A stretch of DNA of 64,000 nucleotides from CAVOXO01 sp963700425 (GCA_963700425.1 CAVOXO010000003.1:62001-126000), one strand, 5' to 3'; positions 19,869 to 30,525 are shown, numbered from the stretch's first letter. Program-made: numbers and translations. The notes: generated by a model not told the origin, from the sequence alone.

Positions 19869-20165
19869 ATGGAATCTGTCTCGCTGATAGCGGATGTGAG
19901 CGAACGGGGAGAGCGCGTGGGGCTCCTGTTGGTCGGGGTCATGGTGTTTCTCGTCATCGTGGGACTCGTCGCCTACGGCATCTGGGAACTCGTCCGTTCA
20001 CGCGACCGGGGTTCGATGACGGGCGCCGCGAGCGCGGCGATGGCCGTGCTCGACGATCGACTCGCCCGGAGCGAGATCGAACCCGAGGACTACATCGCGC
20101 GGCGCGATCTCCTCACGGGAGCGTCCTCATCGAACGCCGAGGAACCCGACGACACGACCGGCTGA
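19869..20165 (+). CDS. SHOCT-domain membrane protein
   Basis: A 98-residue protein with a membrane helix (VGLLLVGVMVFLVIVGLVAYG) and a C-terminal SHOCT motif (LDDRLARSEIEPEDYIARRDLL), a short helical module thought to mediate oligomerisation. GAGGA at 19855-19859 acts as ribosome binding site. It follows the acidic-tail protein closely and ends eight bases from the convergent Rieske gene. Confidence 0.82.
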   Translation: MESVSLIADVSERGERVGLLLVGVMVFLVIVGLVAYGIWELVRSRDRGSMTGAASAAMAVLDDRLARSEIEPEDYIARRDLLTGASSSNAEEPDDTTG

Positions 20166-20173
20166 CCGTCGGG

Positions 20174-21481
20174 TCAGACGAGGACGTCCACCCGGTCATC
20201 GGTGACCCGGTGGGCAATCGTGTCCACCTCGAGGGCGTCGATCACTCCGGCTCGTCGGGCGGGGTTCCGACCGATACAGCGCCCGTCGGGATCGAAGTGC
20301 AGCCCGTGGAACGGGCACCGGAGACAGCCGTCCTCGATGCGGCCCCCGTGGCCGAGGTGGGCGCCCTGGTGGGGACAGTGCGCGGGGAACACCCGTGGGG
20401 TACCGCTCTCGTCGACGAACGCGACGAGTTGTGTCCCGTCGATGTCGTAGCGGCTCACCTCGTCGCGATGGAGGGCATCGAGGCGGTCGAGGAAGCGCCA
20501 CCGGCGCCGTAGCGGCTCGGACCCACCGATCTCGTCGTCGTGGGGGTCGGTGAGACAGAAGTCGGGGGGATAGAAGCTCTCGCCCCAACGGATGACATCG
20601 AGCAGGTGGGACTCCGACGGCAGCAGCGTGGGGTGGCGCGAGTAGCGGCGGTTCGCCCAGATGATGGCGTCGATGTCGAACTCGTTCTGGATGTAGCCGG
20701 CCATCACCCCGGCAAAGCGCTCGCAGAGCATCCGATCGGGAGAGATGCGAGCGACGGCACGCTCGCTCCATCGGGGAAACGTCGTCGGTGCCAGAGCGAT
20801 GGTGACGTAGACCCGGGTGCGGTTCGTGCCCTCGGGGGTGAGGCTCACGAGGGCGTGCATGTCGGGGGTTCCCCTGCCCGTCGCCCCGACGACCGCCAGA
20901 CACGGGCCGTGGTACACGTAGTCCTGAGTGAGCTCGAGCTCGGGGAGGACTTTCGAGAGCAGTCGGATGTGGCGCTTGGTCGAACACCGCCCGTAGTGGA
21001 AGCGGGTGTCCTGCTTCAACGTGATCGTCTCCGCCGTGATCTCGTGGTCGAAGATCCTCGAATGGTCCCAGAGATGGACCGCGGTGAAGTGGAGGTTGTC
21101 CGAGCCGTTCTCGACGAAGTCCATGACGTGGGTGTCGTCGAAGACGGTCGGTGGACTCGACACGTACTCGGTGGGGTACGGATCGGCGAACAAGGTCGGG
21201 AAAGGCCGATCGGGTGTCGAGAGGTCGTCGCCGTACCAGACGAAGATGACTCCGAACCGGACCACGACGGTCATCTCGGTGTCGCCCTCGAAGAGCACCC
21301 GGTAGGGCGCATCGGTGTCGGGGATCCGATCGACGGTGACGAACGTGTCGAGGAACAGCACCTCGCGGGGCCGCTCGCGCTCGTACTCTGCGACGGGGAT
21401 GAGGTTGAACCAGGTGTGCAGGCGCTGGGGGCGGGCGTCGGGTCGCCGGGCCTGTGAGGTGACCGTCGTGGTCTCAGACAT
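20174..21481 (-). CDS. Rieske non-heme iron oxygenase with domains in reversed order
   Basis: A 435-residue oxygenase in one intact frame. The mononuclear iron site comes first: ENGSDNLHFTAVH gives Asp128, His131 and His136, and DIDAIIW (Asp269/271) supplies the likely third ligand. The [2Fe-2S] Rieske site comes last: CPH (Cys369, His371), 17 residues, then CPFH (Cys389, His392). Ordinary Rieske oxygenases, including the KshA group that the catalytic part resembles, have Rieske first. ATG 21481 overlaps the BKACE stop by 8 bases, so it is the last gene of the catabolic operon. It probably hydroxylates an intermediate, using an external reductase. Confidence 0.85.
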   Translation of the reverse strand: MSETTTVTSQARRPDARPQRLHTWFNLIPVAEYERERPREVLFLDTFVTVDRIPDTDAPYRVLFEGDTEMTVVVRFGVIFVWYGDDLSTPDRPFPTLFADPYPTEYVSSPPTVFDDTHVMDFVENGSDNLHFTAVHLWDHSRIFDHEITAETITLKQDTRFHYGRCSTKRHIRLLSKVLPELELTQDYVYHGPCLAVVGATGRGTPDMHALVSLTPEGTNRTRVYVTIALAPTTFPRWSERAVARISPDRMLCERFAGVMAGYIQNEFDIDAIIWANRRYSRHPTLLPSESHLLDVIRWGESFYPPDFCLTDPHDDEIGGSEPLRRRWRFLDRLDALHRDEVSRYDIDGTQLVAFVDESGTPRVFPAHCPHQGAHLGHGGRIEDGCLRCPFHGLHFDPDGRCIGRNPARRAGVIDALEVDTIAHRVTDDRVDVLV

Positions 21482-22396
21482 GGGCGCTCCCGGCGGGCAG
21501 ATCGAGCAGTTCCGCGGTCTCGCGGGGTGTCGCGATCGGTCGACCCACATCCGTGGCGAGCGAGACCGCCTCGTCGACCAGCTCGACGTTGGTCGGCGTG
21601 CGGTCGCCGCTGTGCTCCTCGAGCCCGACGTGGAGGTGGCCGCCGCGCTCCAGGGCGAGCCGGGCGATCGGCGTGTGCGATGAGGTCACCGCCCCAGACC
21701 GACACCGACCACGGGAGATCGGTGCCCTCCAGCATGTCGAGGTAGGCAGCCAGGGCGCTGGCGGGTGGGTGGGAGACCGAAGGTCACTCCGCGCACCGTT
21801 GCCGAACATGCCCGATCGGGCCACCGAAGTAGAGCTTCACCATCGACCCTCGCGGGCAGCCGACCGGCGCGGTGGTAGGCGAGCACGGTGCTGCAGGAAG
21901 CCCGGGCTCGTAGATCGCCAGGCTCGGTCCCAGGCCGAGTCGTCGCAGAGGGCGAAACCCGACGCGGATGTCGTCGTAGCAGTTGGCGTACACCACGCCG
22001 ACGGGCAGGCCCTCGTCATCGGGCCAACCGACGTTGGTCGAGCCCGGGATCGACCACACCGATGCGCAGCCGAACCTCCGTCGGCGATGATCTCGATGTG
22101 GGCGAGGCGTCTCGGTCGATGTCCGCTCCCGCCCGACGATGGTCGGGTACCAGAGCGTGTCGGGCCGCTCGGCCAGGATCACCCGCCACGGCGTCCAGGT
22201 AGTCGTCGGCCGCGGCCCGGCGCCGGTCAGCGACGAAGTCGCGGTTGTGCGCGTGGATGATCGACGCGCCCGGCGTCGAGGCAGCGCGAACGTGTCGGCG
22301 ACGATCTCGTCGGGCTCGCGAGGCACGTTGGGGTTGCGCTTCTTCGGTTTGCCGCCGTTGAGCGCGACCTCGATGATGACGGCGTCGGCCGGCCAT
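21474..22396 (-). CDS. Beta-keto acid cleavage enzyme (BKACE, DUF849), frames broken
   Basis: BKACE enzymes condense a beta-keto acid with acetyl-CoA and split it to acetoacetate plus a new acyl-CoA, using zinc. Pieces in three frames rebuild the family: MADAVIIEVALNGGKPKKRN at the start, ASIIHAHNRD (metal ligands), LWYPTIVG, SVWSIPGSTN, SLAIYEPG, MVKLYFGG and GGHLHVGLEEHSGDRTPTN near the end. Breaks fall every 30-120 bases, with no motif lost. The ATG at 22396 overlaps the aldehyde dehydrogenase stop once a missing base is allowed for. It was first known as 3-keto-5-aminohexanoate cleavage protein (Kce), but BKACE substrates vary. Confidence 0.8.
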
Positions 22397-23860
22397 CACC
22401 GCGTCGCCGGTCATCGACTCGGCGCCCATGAGCGCCTTGATCTCGAGGAACTCCTCGAGACCCTCGACGCCCCCACTCACGACCGTTGCCGGACTGCTTG
22501 TAGCCACCGAACGGCGCCGCGAAGTCGGGCCGGGCACCGTTGAGGTGGACCTGGCCGGTCCGCAGCCGCGCGCCGACGGCGACGGCATGGTCGAGGTCGC
22601 CCGACTGCACGTAGCCCGAGAGCCCGTAGTCGGTGTCGTTGGCGATCGCGACGGCCTCGTCCTCGGTGTCGTAGGGGAGGATCGCCAGCACCGGGACCGA
22701 AGATCTCCTCGCGGGCGATGGTCATGTCGTTGGTGACGTTGCCGAAGACCGTGGGTCGCACGAAGCGCCCCGACCGCCAGACCCTCGGGCCGTCCGGGTC
22801 CGCCGCACACCAGCTCGGCGCCCTCGTCGATCCCGGCCTGGATGAGCGGTCTGCATCTTGTTCCACTGGGCCTGGTTGGCGACAGCGGTCCGATGTCGGT
22901 CTCGGGGTCGGCCGGGTCGCCCGACCACGAGGCTCTGGGCGGACGTCCGCCGGCGACCTCGCAGGCCTCGGCATGGTGCTCGCGGGGGACGAACATGCGG
23001 GTGGGCGCGTTGCACGACTGGCCGCTGTTGCGCATGCAGGTGCGCACGCCGTGCTCGACGGCTCGTTCGATGTCGGCGTCGGCGAGGATGATGTTGGCCG
23101 ACTTGCCGCCGAGCTCCTGGGTGACCCGCTTGACCGTCGGCGCCGCGGCCGATCGCCACCGCGACGCCGGCCCGGGTGGAACCGGTGAACGACACCATGT
23201 CGACGTCGGGGTGCGCTGCGATGGCGGCGCCCACCCCGGGTCCGTCGCCGTTGACCAGGTTGAACACGCCGGCGGGCACGCCCGGCGGCGTCGAGGATCT
23301 CGGCGATGATCACCGCGCTGAACGGCGTGAACTCGCTCGGCTTGAGCACCATCGTGCAGCCGGCGGCCAGCGCCGGCGCCACCTTGCACATGATCTGGTT
23401 GGCCGGCCAGTTCCACGGGGTGATCAGTCCGCACACGCCGATCGGCTCGCGCACGATGCGGCTGCGTCCCGCGGCGCTCGGCGAAGTCGAAGTCGCGCAG
23501 CGCCGCGATGGTGTTGGCCAGGTGGACGAGCCCGGCGGGCGCCTGGGCCTTGCTGCGCCAGCGTGATCGGCGCGCCCATCTCGGCGGAGATCGTCGCCGG
23601 CCAGGTCGTCGAGTCGTTCCTGGTAGCAGGCCGTGATCCGATCGAGGGCGGCGACGCGCTCGTCGACGGTGGTGGCCGACCACGCCGCCGAACGCGGCCG
23701 CGGCCGCGGCGACGGCCCGGTCGACGTCGGCGGCGCCACCGAGGCTCACCCGGCCGATCGGCCGTCTCGGTGGCCGGGTCGACCACGTCGATCGAGCGCG
23801 GCTCGACCGGGTCGACCCAGGCGCCGTCGATGAAGAACTGCAGGTGTCGTCACGTGTCAT
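22396..23860 (-). CDS. NAD(P)-dependent aldehyde dehydrogenase, frames broken
   Basis: An aldehyde dehydrogenase of about 485 residues. Reassembled pieces give DLQFFIDGAWV at the start, TPWNWPANQIMCKVAPALA, FTGSTRAG (cofactor loop), ELGGKSANII (general-base Glu), NSGQSCNAPTRM (catalytic Cys), EEIFGPVLAILPYDTEDEA and GGYKQSGNGRE. Breaks near 23760, 23682, 23600, 23552, 23475, 23280, 23149, 22950, 22940 and 22921 are mostly single extra C/G bases. Motifs are intact, so the enzyme is probably functional in the organism. It overlaps both neighbours and should oxidise an aldehyde made in this pathway. Confidence 0.83.
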
Positions 23861-25466
23861 GTCCGGCGTCGGGTCGCGTCCTGGTGCCGGTGTCGCGGCG
23901 GTACTGGTCGCGGAGTTGGTTGCGGTACAGCTTGCCGTTGTCCTGGCGGGGGATGCGGTCGATCACGTCGACCGACCGCGGGCACTTGAAGTGGGCGAGG
24001 CGTTCCCGGCAGAACGCGATGAGCTCCTCGGCGAGCGCGTCGCCGGAGCTCGACGCCGTCGGCCGTCTCGACCACGGCCATGACCTCCTCGCCGAACTCG
24101 TCGTTGGGCACGCCGATGACCACGGCGTCGGCACCGCGGGTGGGTGAGCAGCACCGCCTCGACCTCGGCCGGGTAGATGTTCACGCCGCCGCTCACGATG
24201 ACGTCGGCGTCGCGGTCGGTGACGAAGAGGTAGCCGTCGTCGTCGAGGTAGCCGATGTCGCCGATCGCGAAGTAGTCGCCGCGCCGGGTCGCCGCGGTCT
24301 TGTCCGGGTCGCCGAAGTACTCGAAGTCCGCGCCCTCCACCCGCTTGAGGTGGATGGTTCCCGGCATCCCCGGCGGGCACACGCTCGCCGTCGTCGTCGC
24401 GGATCACGACGTGGTCGGCCGTCGGCGGACGGCCGACGCTGCCGGGGTGGGCCAACCACTCGTCGGGGCCGATCGACGCACCGGCGCCCTCGGTGGCCGC
24501 GAAGTACTCCCACAGGATGGGGCCGAACCAGTCGATCATCGCCTGCTTGGTCGCCACGGTGCAGGGGGCCGCGCCGTGCACGATGTAGCGCATCGAGGAC
24601 ACGTCCGCGCGCGTGCCGGACCTCCTCGGGCAGCCGCAGCAGCCGGTGGAACATGGTCGGCACCATGTGGGTGTGGGTGATGCGGTGCTGCTCGATCAGC
24701 TCGAGCGCGTGGGCCGCGTCCCATCGCTCCATGAGCACCACGCCCACGCCGTGGGACAGCGGCATGGTGAGCGAGTAGATCAGCGGGCCGCCGTGGTACA
24801 GCGGGCCGGTGCACAGGTTCCGCTGGCCGGTGCCGGCCTCGTACCGGGGCGCGTCGGTGAGCCCCTTGAGCCCGGTCGAGTAGTGCGGCGGGCGCAGCAC
24901 GCCCTTGGGTCGGCCGGTGGTGCCCGAGGTGTAGAGCATCCGGTTGCCCAGCACCGGGTCGTCGAGGTCCTCGCCGAGCTGGCGGCCGAGCGCGGCCTCG
25001 TAGGGCTCGAAGCCGTCGATCTCTCCGCCGACCGCCCAGCGCGCACCGACCGCCGGGACAGTCCGGCGGCGGCCTCGGCCAGCACGTCGGCGAAGCGCGG
25101 CGTCGCCGATCACCGCCCTGGCCCCGCAGTCCTCGACGATGTAGCGGATCTCGTCGGCGGTGAGGTGCCAGTTGATCGGGCGTGTAGCGCAGCCCGGTGC
25201 GCAGACAGGCGTGCACGACCTCGGCGAACTCGGGCCGGTTGGTCACGACCACGGCGACCGAGTCGCCGGCGACCAGTCCCGCGGCGCGCAGGGCGCGGGC
25301 CAGCCGGCAGATGTTGGCGTTCAGCTCCGCGAAGGTGCGTTCCCCGGTCGGAGCGGTGACCGCCACCTCGTCGGGGATGGCCCGGGCCCACAGCGACGAG
25401 CGAGGTGGCCGGTGGCGGCCGCGGCGGCCCGCTCCTCCGCGGTCGGGAACGCGCGGCCACGGTCAC
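23850..25466 (-). CDS. AMP-forming acyl-CoA synthetase, frames broken
   Basis: An ANL-superfamily acyl-CoA ligase of about 535 residues. Visible pieces are AVTAPTGERTFAELNANICRL, LYTSGTTGRPKGVLRP (P-loop), YFAATEG (adenine-binding A5), GDIGYLDDDGYLFVTDR, VSGGVNIYPAEVE and the C-terminal PRQDNGKLYRNQLRD with the catalytic Lys. The GTG start at 25466 overlaps the preceding stop (GTGA), and its stop overlaps the aldehyde dehydrogenase start by 11 bases. It would activate a pathway acid as its CoA thioester. At least eight frame breaks are present. Confidence 0.82.
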
Positions 25467-27179
25467 CCGGTCGGGGGCCGCGCCGGCTCGCGCAGCAGCG
25501 CGCCGGGCAGCTCGTCGTCGGGTCCGAACTGGTCGATCGGCGCCGAGGCGACCACCGCGCCGTTGACGATGACCGCGTCGACGCCGTAGGCGTCGGTGAC
25601 GAGCCGCTCGGCGCCGCCGGGCAGGTCCTGCACCCGCCGGGGCACCGAGGTGCCGACGGTCTCGGGGTCGAACACCACCACATCCGCCGGGCGACCGATC
25701 TCGAGCCGGCCCCGGTCGGTGATGCCCATCAGCTCGGCGGGGCGACCGGTGAGCGCGTGCACCGCCTGCTCGATCGACATCGCCCCCTGCTCGCGGACCC
25801 AGTGGCCGAGCAGGTGGGTCGAGTAGCAGGCGTCGCAGAGCTGATCGGCGTGGGCCCCGGCATCGGACAGCGTCACCACGGTGTGCGGATCGTGATCAGC
25901 TCGCGGACCTCGGACTGGTCGTGGTTCAGGAACGCGAACCGGAACCGGGCCTGCAGGTCGGTCTCGCAGGGCGAGGTCGAGCGCCAGGTCGACGGGGTCG
26001 ACGCCCCGCTCGGCGGCCAGGTCGTCGAGCGGCCGTTCCTCGATGGAGGGATCGGGGTCGAAGCGCGACACCACGGTGCGCTCGGGCCATCCGGCGTCGA
26101 CGTTCTTGGCGTCGGGCGCGGAGTCGGCCCGGAACGCCGCACGGAACGCCGGGTCTGCGTAGAGGCGGCGCTTGCTCGGCCTCATCGGCGTGCATGACCT
26201 CGGCGAAGGACTCGAGCAGCTCGAACGGGTACGGCTCGCTGAAGCGGAAGTCGAACATGATCGGCCGGCACGCCACCTGCGGAACGATGTGGTGGCCGGC
26301 CTCACGCTGGCGGGCCGCGACATCGAGGTAGCGGCGGTGCGAACCGGGACCGGTCATGCCCGCCAGCAGCGCGGTCCAGGTGATCGGCACGCCGTGGCGG
26401 GTCGGACAGCTCGGCGAACTCGTCGTTGAACAGCGTGCGTCCCATCGCCGCCTGCACCACGCCGCGCCCGCTCTCGGCCATCGCTCCGACCAGGCCGTCG
26501 ATCTCGTCGAACGACGCCAGCCGGCTCGGCACCGGGTCGACCGCCCGCTCCGTGGTGGGTCGCGGCCTGCGACGTGCTGAACCCGATGGCGCCCGCGGCC
26601 ATCGCCTCGCGCGACGATCGCCTCCATCTCGGCGAGCTCGTCGGCGGTGGCCTCGCGTTCGGTCGCGTCCGTCGCCCATCACGAACAGCCGCAGCGGCGT
26701 GTGACCGATGTAGGCGGCGACGTTGATGAGGCAGCCGGCCTGCTTCGATGGCGTCGAGGTACTCGGGATAGGTGACGAACGGCCAGTCGGTGCCGAGCCC
26801 GGCGGCCAGCGCGTCGTAGGTCATGCCCTCGACCTTCTCGAGCGTGCGCATGACCACGTCTCGCGGTGCTCGGGGCGCATCGGGTGCGACCCCGAAACCG
26901 CAGCTGCCGATCACCACGGTCGTCACGCCGTGCCACGGCGAGCAGCTCAGCGTGCGGTCCCACATGATCTGGGCGTCGTAGTGGGTGTGGATGTCGACGA
27001 AGCCCGGGCGACACGACGCAGCCCGGCGGCGTCGATGGTGCGCGACGCCGTCGCCGGGCGCGTCGCCCAGCGCGACGATCCGGCCGTCGCGGATCGCCAG
27101 GTCACCGACGGTAGCCCGGCGGCGCCGGTCCCGTCGACGATCGTGCCGCCGACGATCTTGAGGTCGTACGGTCGGCCAT
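25463..27179 (-). CDS. Amidohydrolase family 3 (N-acyl-D-amino-acid deacylase-like), frames broken
   Basis: A D-aminoacylase-type metallohydrolase of about 570 residues. The start reads YDLKIVGGTIVDGTG, followed by SPGFVDIHTHYDAQIMWD (metal-binding HTH and D), GVTTVVIGSCGFGVAP (metal-bridging Cys), EGMTYDALAAGL, VTLSDAGAHADQLCDACY (catalytic Asp) and DVVVFDPETV near the end. Relatives hydrolyse N-acyl bonds of D-amino acids or cyclic amides. The start lies three bases after the upstream stop. A second, intact-looking relative begins at 63844. Frame breaks are frequent. Confidence 0.8.
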
Positions 27180-27182
27180 CGC

Positions 27183-28321
27183 TCAGACGGCGGCGGCGAC
27201 CGCTCGGGCGCCTCGAGGCCGAACAGCTCCACGCAGTTGTCGCGCAGGATGCGCCGCTGATCGACCGGATCGACGCCGGCCATGTGCTCGTCGAGCAGCT
27301 GCTGGGACAGCGGCCAGGTCGAGTCCGAGTGGGGGAAGTCGTTGGCCCACATGAGCCGCTCGACGTTCAGCTGGTCGCGGATGCCGGATGGCGGTCCAGT
27401 CGTCCTGGAAGGTCATGCCACACGTTGTCGAAGAAGTACTCCGAGGGCAGCCGCGACAGCTCGGCGGTCTTGTTCCAGAAGCGGTGCCGGTTGTAGATGT
27501 GGTCCATCCGGTAGGCGTAGTGGGGCGCCCACCCGGCGTCGGACTCGACGCACACCACCTTCAGGTCGGGGTGGCGGTCGAACACCCCCGAGAAGATCAG
27601 CATGCCGATGATGTCCTGGCAGGTGCGCACCACGTTGAGCAGGGCGTTGATCTTCGGTCCGCGGTGCCCGCCGTAGGCCGGGTTCGTCAGGATGTGGAAG
27701 CAGAGCGGCAGGTCCATCTCGACCGCCGCGGCCCACAGCCGGTCGTAGGACGGGTCGTCGTAGTCGGCCTCGCCGGGCATGCCCGACATCATCACGGCCT
27801 TGAACCCCTGCGCCTTGATGGCCGGCCAGTTCGTCGCACGCCGTCGGCGGCGTTCTTGATCGCCGCCTGGCCGGCTCCGTAGAGGCGGGTCGGGCGCGAA
27901 CGAGCAGTACTCGGCGAGCCAGCGGTTGTAGGCCTCCATGCAGGCGCGGCGGTAGTCGAGGTCCGGGTGGCCGCACAGCGGCATGCCCGACGGTGGCGAA
28001 CAGCATCTCGGCCACCACGCCGTCGCGGTCCTGGTCGGCCAGCCGATAGGTCGGGTCCCAGCCCGAGCGGTGCCAGTCCTCGAAGTCGCGACCGTTGAAG
28101 GTCATCTGGCTGGACTCCTCGCCGGCCGCGGCGACGAGTCCCATCGGCACCGACATCGTGTCGAGTCCGGGGATGACGTAGAGGTCGCCGCGCCGGTCGT
28201 CGTGGACGATGTGCGGGGCGCGGTCCCGGTAGGCCGGGTCGATGAACCGCTGGTAGCAGTCGGGCGGCTCGGTGACGTGCGAGTCCGCCGACACGAAGCC
28301 GTAGTCGAAGGTGATGGTCAA
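27183..28321 (-). CDS. Amidohydrolase 2 family (metal-dependent TIM-barrel), frames broken
   Basis: A TIM-barrel hydrolase or decarboxylase of the amidohydrolase 2 group, about 380 residues. It begins TITFDYGFVSADSHVTEPPD (SADSHV is the usual N-terminal metal motif). Downstream are QDRDGVVAEMLFATVGH, VCVESDAGWAPHYAYRMDH and MWANDFPHSDSTWP (catalytic Asp), ending ILRDNCVELFGL. The start appears to be TTG at 28321 with AGGGGG upstream. The nearest relatives are uncharacterised amidohydrolases; some of the family cleave C-C bonds. A promoter lies 50-78 bases upstream. Confidence 0.8.
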
Positions 28322-28370
28322 CGTCGATGCCCCCTGTTGCCGGCCGGCACCTCGGTGCCTGCGCCTCGCG

Positions 28371-28399
28371 ATCCTAAGCGCCTCGACGACCTCGAACAA
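28371..28399 (-). promoter_or_regulatory. Internal promoter of the catabolic cluster
   Basis: On the minus strand TTGTTC (28399-28394) and TAGGAT (28376-28371) are separated by exactly 17 bases. They lie in the 115-base gap between the SDR gene and the amidohydrolase start at 28321. An imperfect inverted repeat at 28393-28410 covers the -35 box, and an 8-base palindrome CGATATCG (28409-28416) abuts it. A TetR-type operator here is possible. Confidence 0.5.
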
Positions 28400-28436
28400 G
28401 ACGGTTTTCGATATCGTCCTGTCCCGGCGGTCGCGG

Positions 28437-29206
28437 TCAGTGCTCGAGGAGCTCGCCGCCGTCGATGGTCACGATGGTGCCGGTGATGAATCCGCCCGTC
28501 GTGGCCACCAGGAACGCGATCAGCGCCGCGACCTCGTCGGGGTCGCCGACTCGACCGAGCGGGTTGAGAGGCTCGCCTCTGCGAGCGGCGTACTCGACGA
28601 TCGGTTCCACCATGGTCGTGTCGACCTTGCCCGGCGCGACCCCCACCACCCGGATGCCGGTCGCGGGCCCACTCCAGGGCCAGGGTCCGGGTGAGCATCG
28701 ACAGAGCCGCCTTCGACGCGTTGTAGGCGGCGAACCCGACCGACGGGTAGGTGGCCGCGGTGCTGGTCACGTTGACGATCACGCCTCCGTCGCCGGTGGC
28801 GACCATGGCGTCGCGGGCCCGGTTGGCCAGCCACCACGGTCCGGTGAGGTTGACGGCCAGCGCCGCCGACCACTGGTCCATCGACATCTTCTCGCTCCGG
28901 GTCGCGGGCGGGAGGAATGCCCGCGTTGTTGACCAGCACGTCGAGTCGCCCGAACCGGTCGACCGCGGCGTCGACGAGCGCCTCGAGATCGGCGGGGTCC
29001 GAGACGTCGGTCCCGACGGACAGGGCCGTTCCGCCCTCCGACTCGATGTCCCCGGCGATGGCGGTCAGCCGGTCGACGGACCGTGCGGCAAGGACGACGG
29101 CGTGGTCCCCGCCGGCGAGGGCTCGCGCCGTGGCCTCGCCGATGCCCCGGCTGGCTCCGGTGACGATCGCCACCCGCTGATGAGTCGTCGGTTCCCCTGT
29201 CGTCAT
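28437..29206 (-). CDS. Short-chain dehydrogenase/reductase, two frame breaks
   Basis: A classical SDR of about 256 residues. It has the cofactor motif TGASRGIGEA, NNAG, the catalytic YNASK (Tyr and Lys) and the C-terminal GFITGTIVTIDGGELLEH. Frame breaks occur near 28900 (NNAGI ahead of MSMDQWSAALAVNLTGPWWL) and near 28665 (LEWARD ahead of GIRVVGVAPGKVDTTMVEP). The ATG at 29206 overlaps the lipoprotein stop (ATGA). It probably oxidises or reduces a hydroxy/keto group in the pathway. Confidence 0.87.
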
Positions 29207-30431
29207 GATGGCAGCGAGATGGGCGTGGCGTAGATGTTGGTCGGGCCGAGTTGTCCCGCGACCCATGACATGGCGTCGTCGCCGGGGGGCGAGCTGTAGT
29301 TGTAGACCACGATGTTGTCGGGCCCGGTCCACACGATGCCCGGGAACGCGGTGTCGCCTCGACTGGGCAGGTCGGTCACGAATCGCGACCGAGTCGACTC
29401 GGTGTCGATCCGCCAGAGCGAGAGCCGCTTGGGAGTGACCCAGTAGGCCGCCTGGTAGGCCAGCAGCCGGGCGTCGCGGTCGAGCAATGAGGCCCCGAGG
29501 TCGTATCGACCGTCGTGGGCGACCTGGCGGCGGGCCAGCAGCCAGATGTCGCCGTCGTGGGAGAACACCAGCGGGGAGTCGAACTTGCGAGGGTCGTCGA
29601 CGCAGTCCCAGTCGGTGATGTCGTCGGGCGGAGCGGTGCAGACGAGCGATCCGAATCGTCCGTTCTCCCCGGCCTCGTTCCGCATGACCGCCCACAGTCG
29701 ACCGTCTCCGGTCGAACGCGAAGTCGGTTTCGCCGGCACCCCCGGTGTGCACCACGGGCCGGGCGGGATCGACCGGGCGCCAGTCGTATCCGTCGTCGGT
29801 GGTGAGCATCTCCACCTCGATGGCGGCGTCGCCGGGGGTGTAGGAGTCGCATCGCCGCCCCGGTAGCGCATCATGTACGGGACGACCGTCGATGGTCTTG
29901 GTGCGCCAGACCACCGAGTCGTCGGGGCTGACCGCGACCGGCGCCGATCCACGTTCCGCCGCTCCCGCGCTCGGTGGCGAAGACGCGGCCCGGTTCGAAG
30001 GCGAGCGGGTTGGTCCCGGCCTCGAAGAAGTAGAGGAACAACGTGCCGGCGAGGTCGAGGAAGCGGGGCTCGCGCAGGTCGCGGCCCCGGTCGATGACGG
30101 CTTCGGTGACCCAGGTGGCACCGGCGTCGTCGCTGCGGAACACGATCAGCTTGGTGAACGGGGACGCGAAGTGCACGAGCGACGTGCGGACCGCCAGGTA
30201 CCTCGAACCCCGGAACTCGATGACGTCGAGGTTGTTGTTGGCCTGCAGAAGAGGCGCGTCCGTGGGGATTCCCGCCCCGGGGAGGACCTGGATCGTGTCG
30301 CCGACGATGACCGGCGGTGGAGGGTCGGCGGCGGGAATCGGGGGCGGAGCGCAGGCTGCGACGGTGACGACCGCGGAGAGCGCGACCATCGCCACCCCGA
30401 TCGTCGATCTCGATCCCCGCCTGACCGTCAT
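29203..30431 (-). CDS. Lipoprotein with sialidase-like (BNR) repeats, frames broken
   Basis: An exported lipoprotein of about 410 residues. The signal peptide ends in the lipobox VAACAP. The rest reads like a beta-propeller of sialidase/glycosidase type, with an Asp-box-like FRSDDAGATW, then VFSHDGDIWLLARRQVAHDGRYD, PGIVWTGPDNIVVYNYSS and the end ATPISLPS. Breaks fall near 29950, 29885, 29855 and 29705. No catalytic residues can be named. It heads the cluster, so it may bind or process a substrate outside the cell. It is divergent from the TetR gene across 108 bases. Confidence 0.75.
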
Positions 30432-30525
30432 CGCATAGATAGTGGCCGCCGACAGAGCGGACGGCCAGCCGACCCGGCACCGATGGTGGCCACGTGACGG
30501 TCTCGCGTCCTCGAGCCGTCGGTCC

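Noticed and set aside
23472..23843. Apparent ~80-base periodicity of frame breaks, suggesting a text-wrapping artefact
   Set aside because: Intervals of 83, 78, 82 and 80 are followed by 48, 192 and 131 bases, so no constant period holds.
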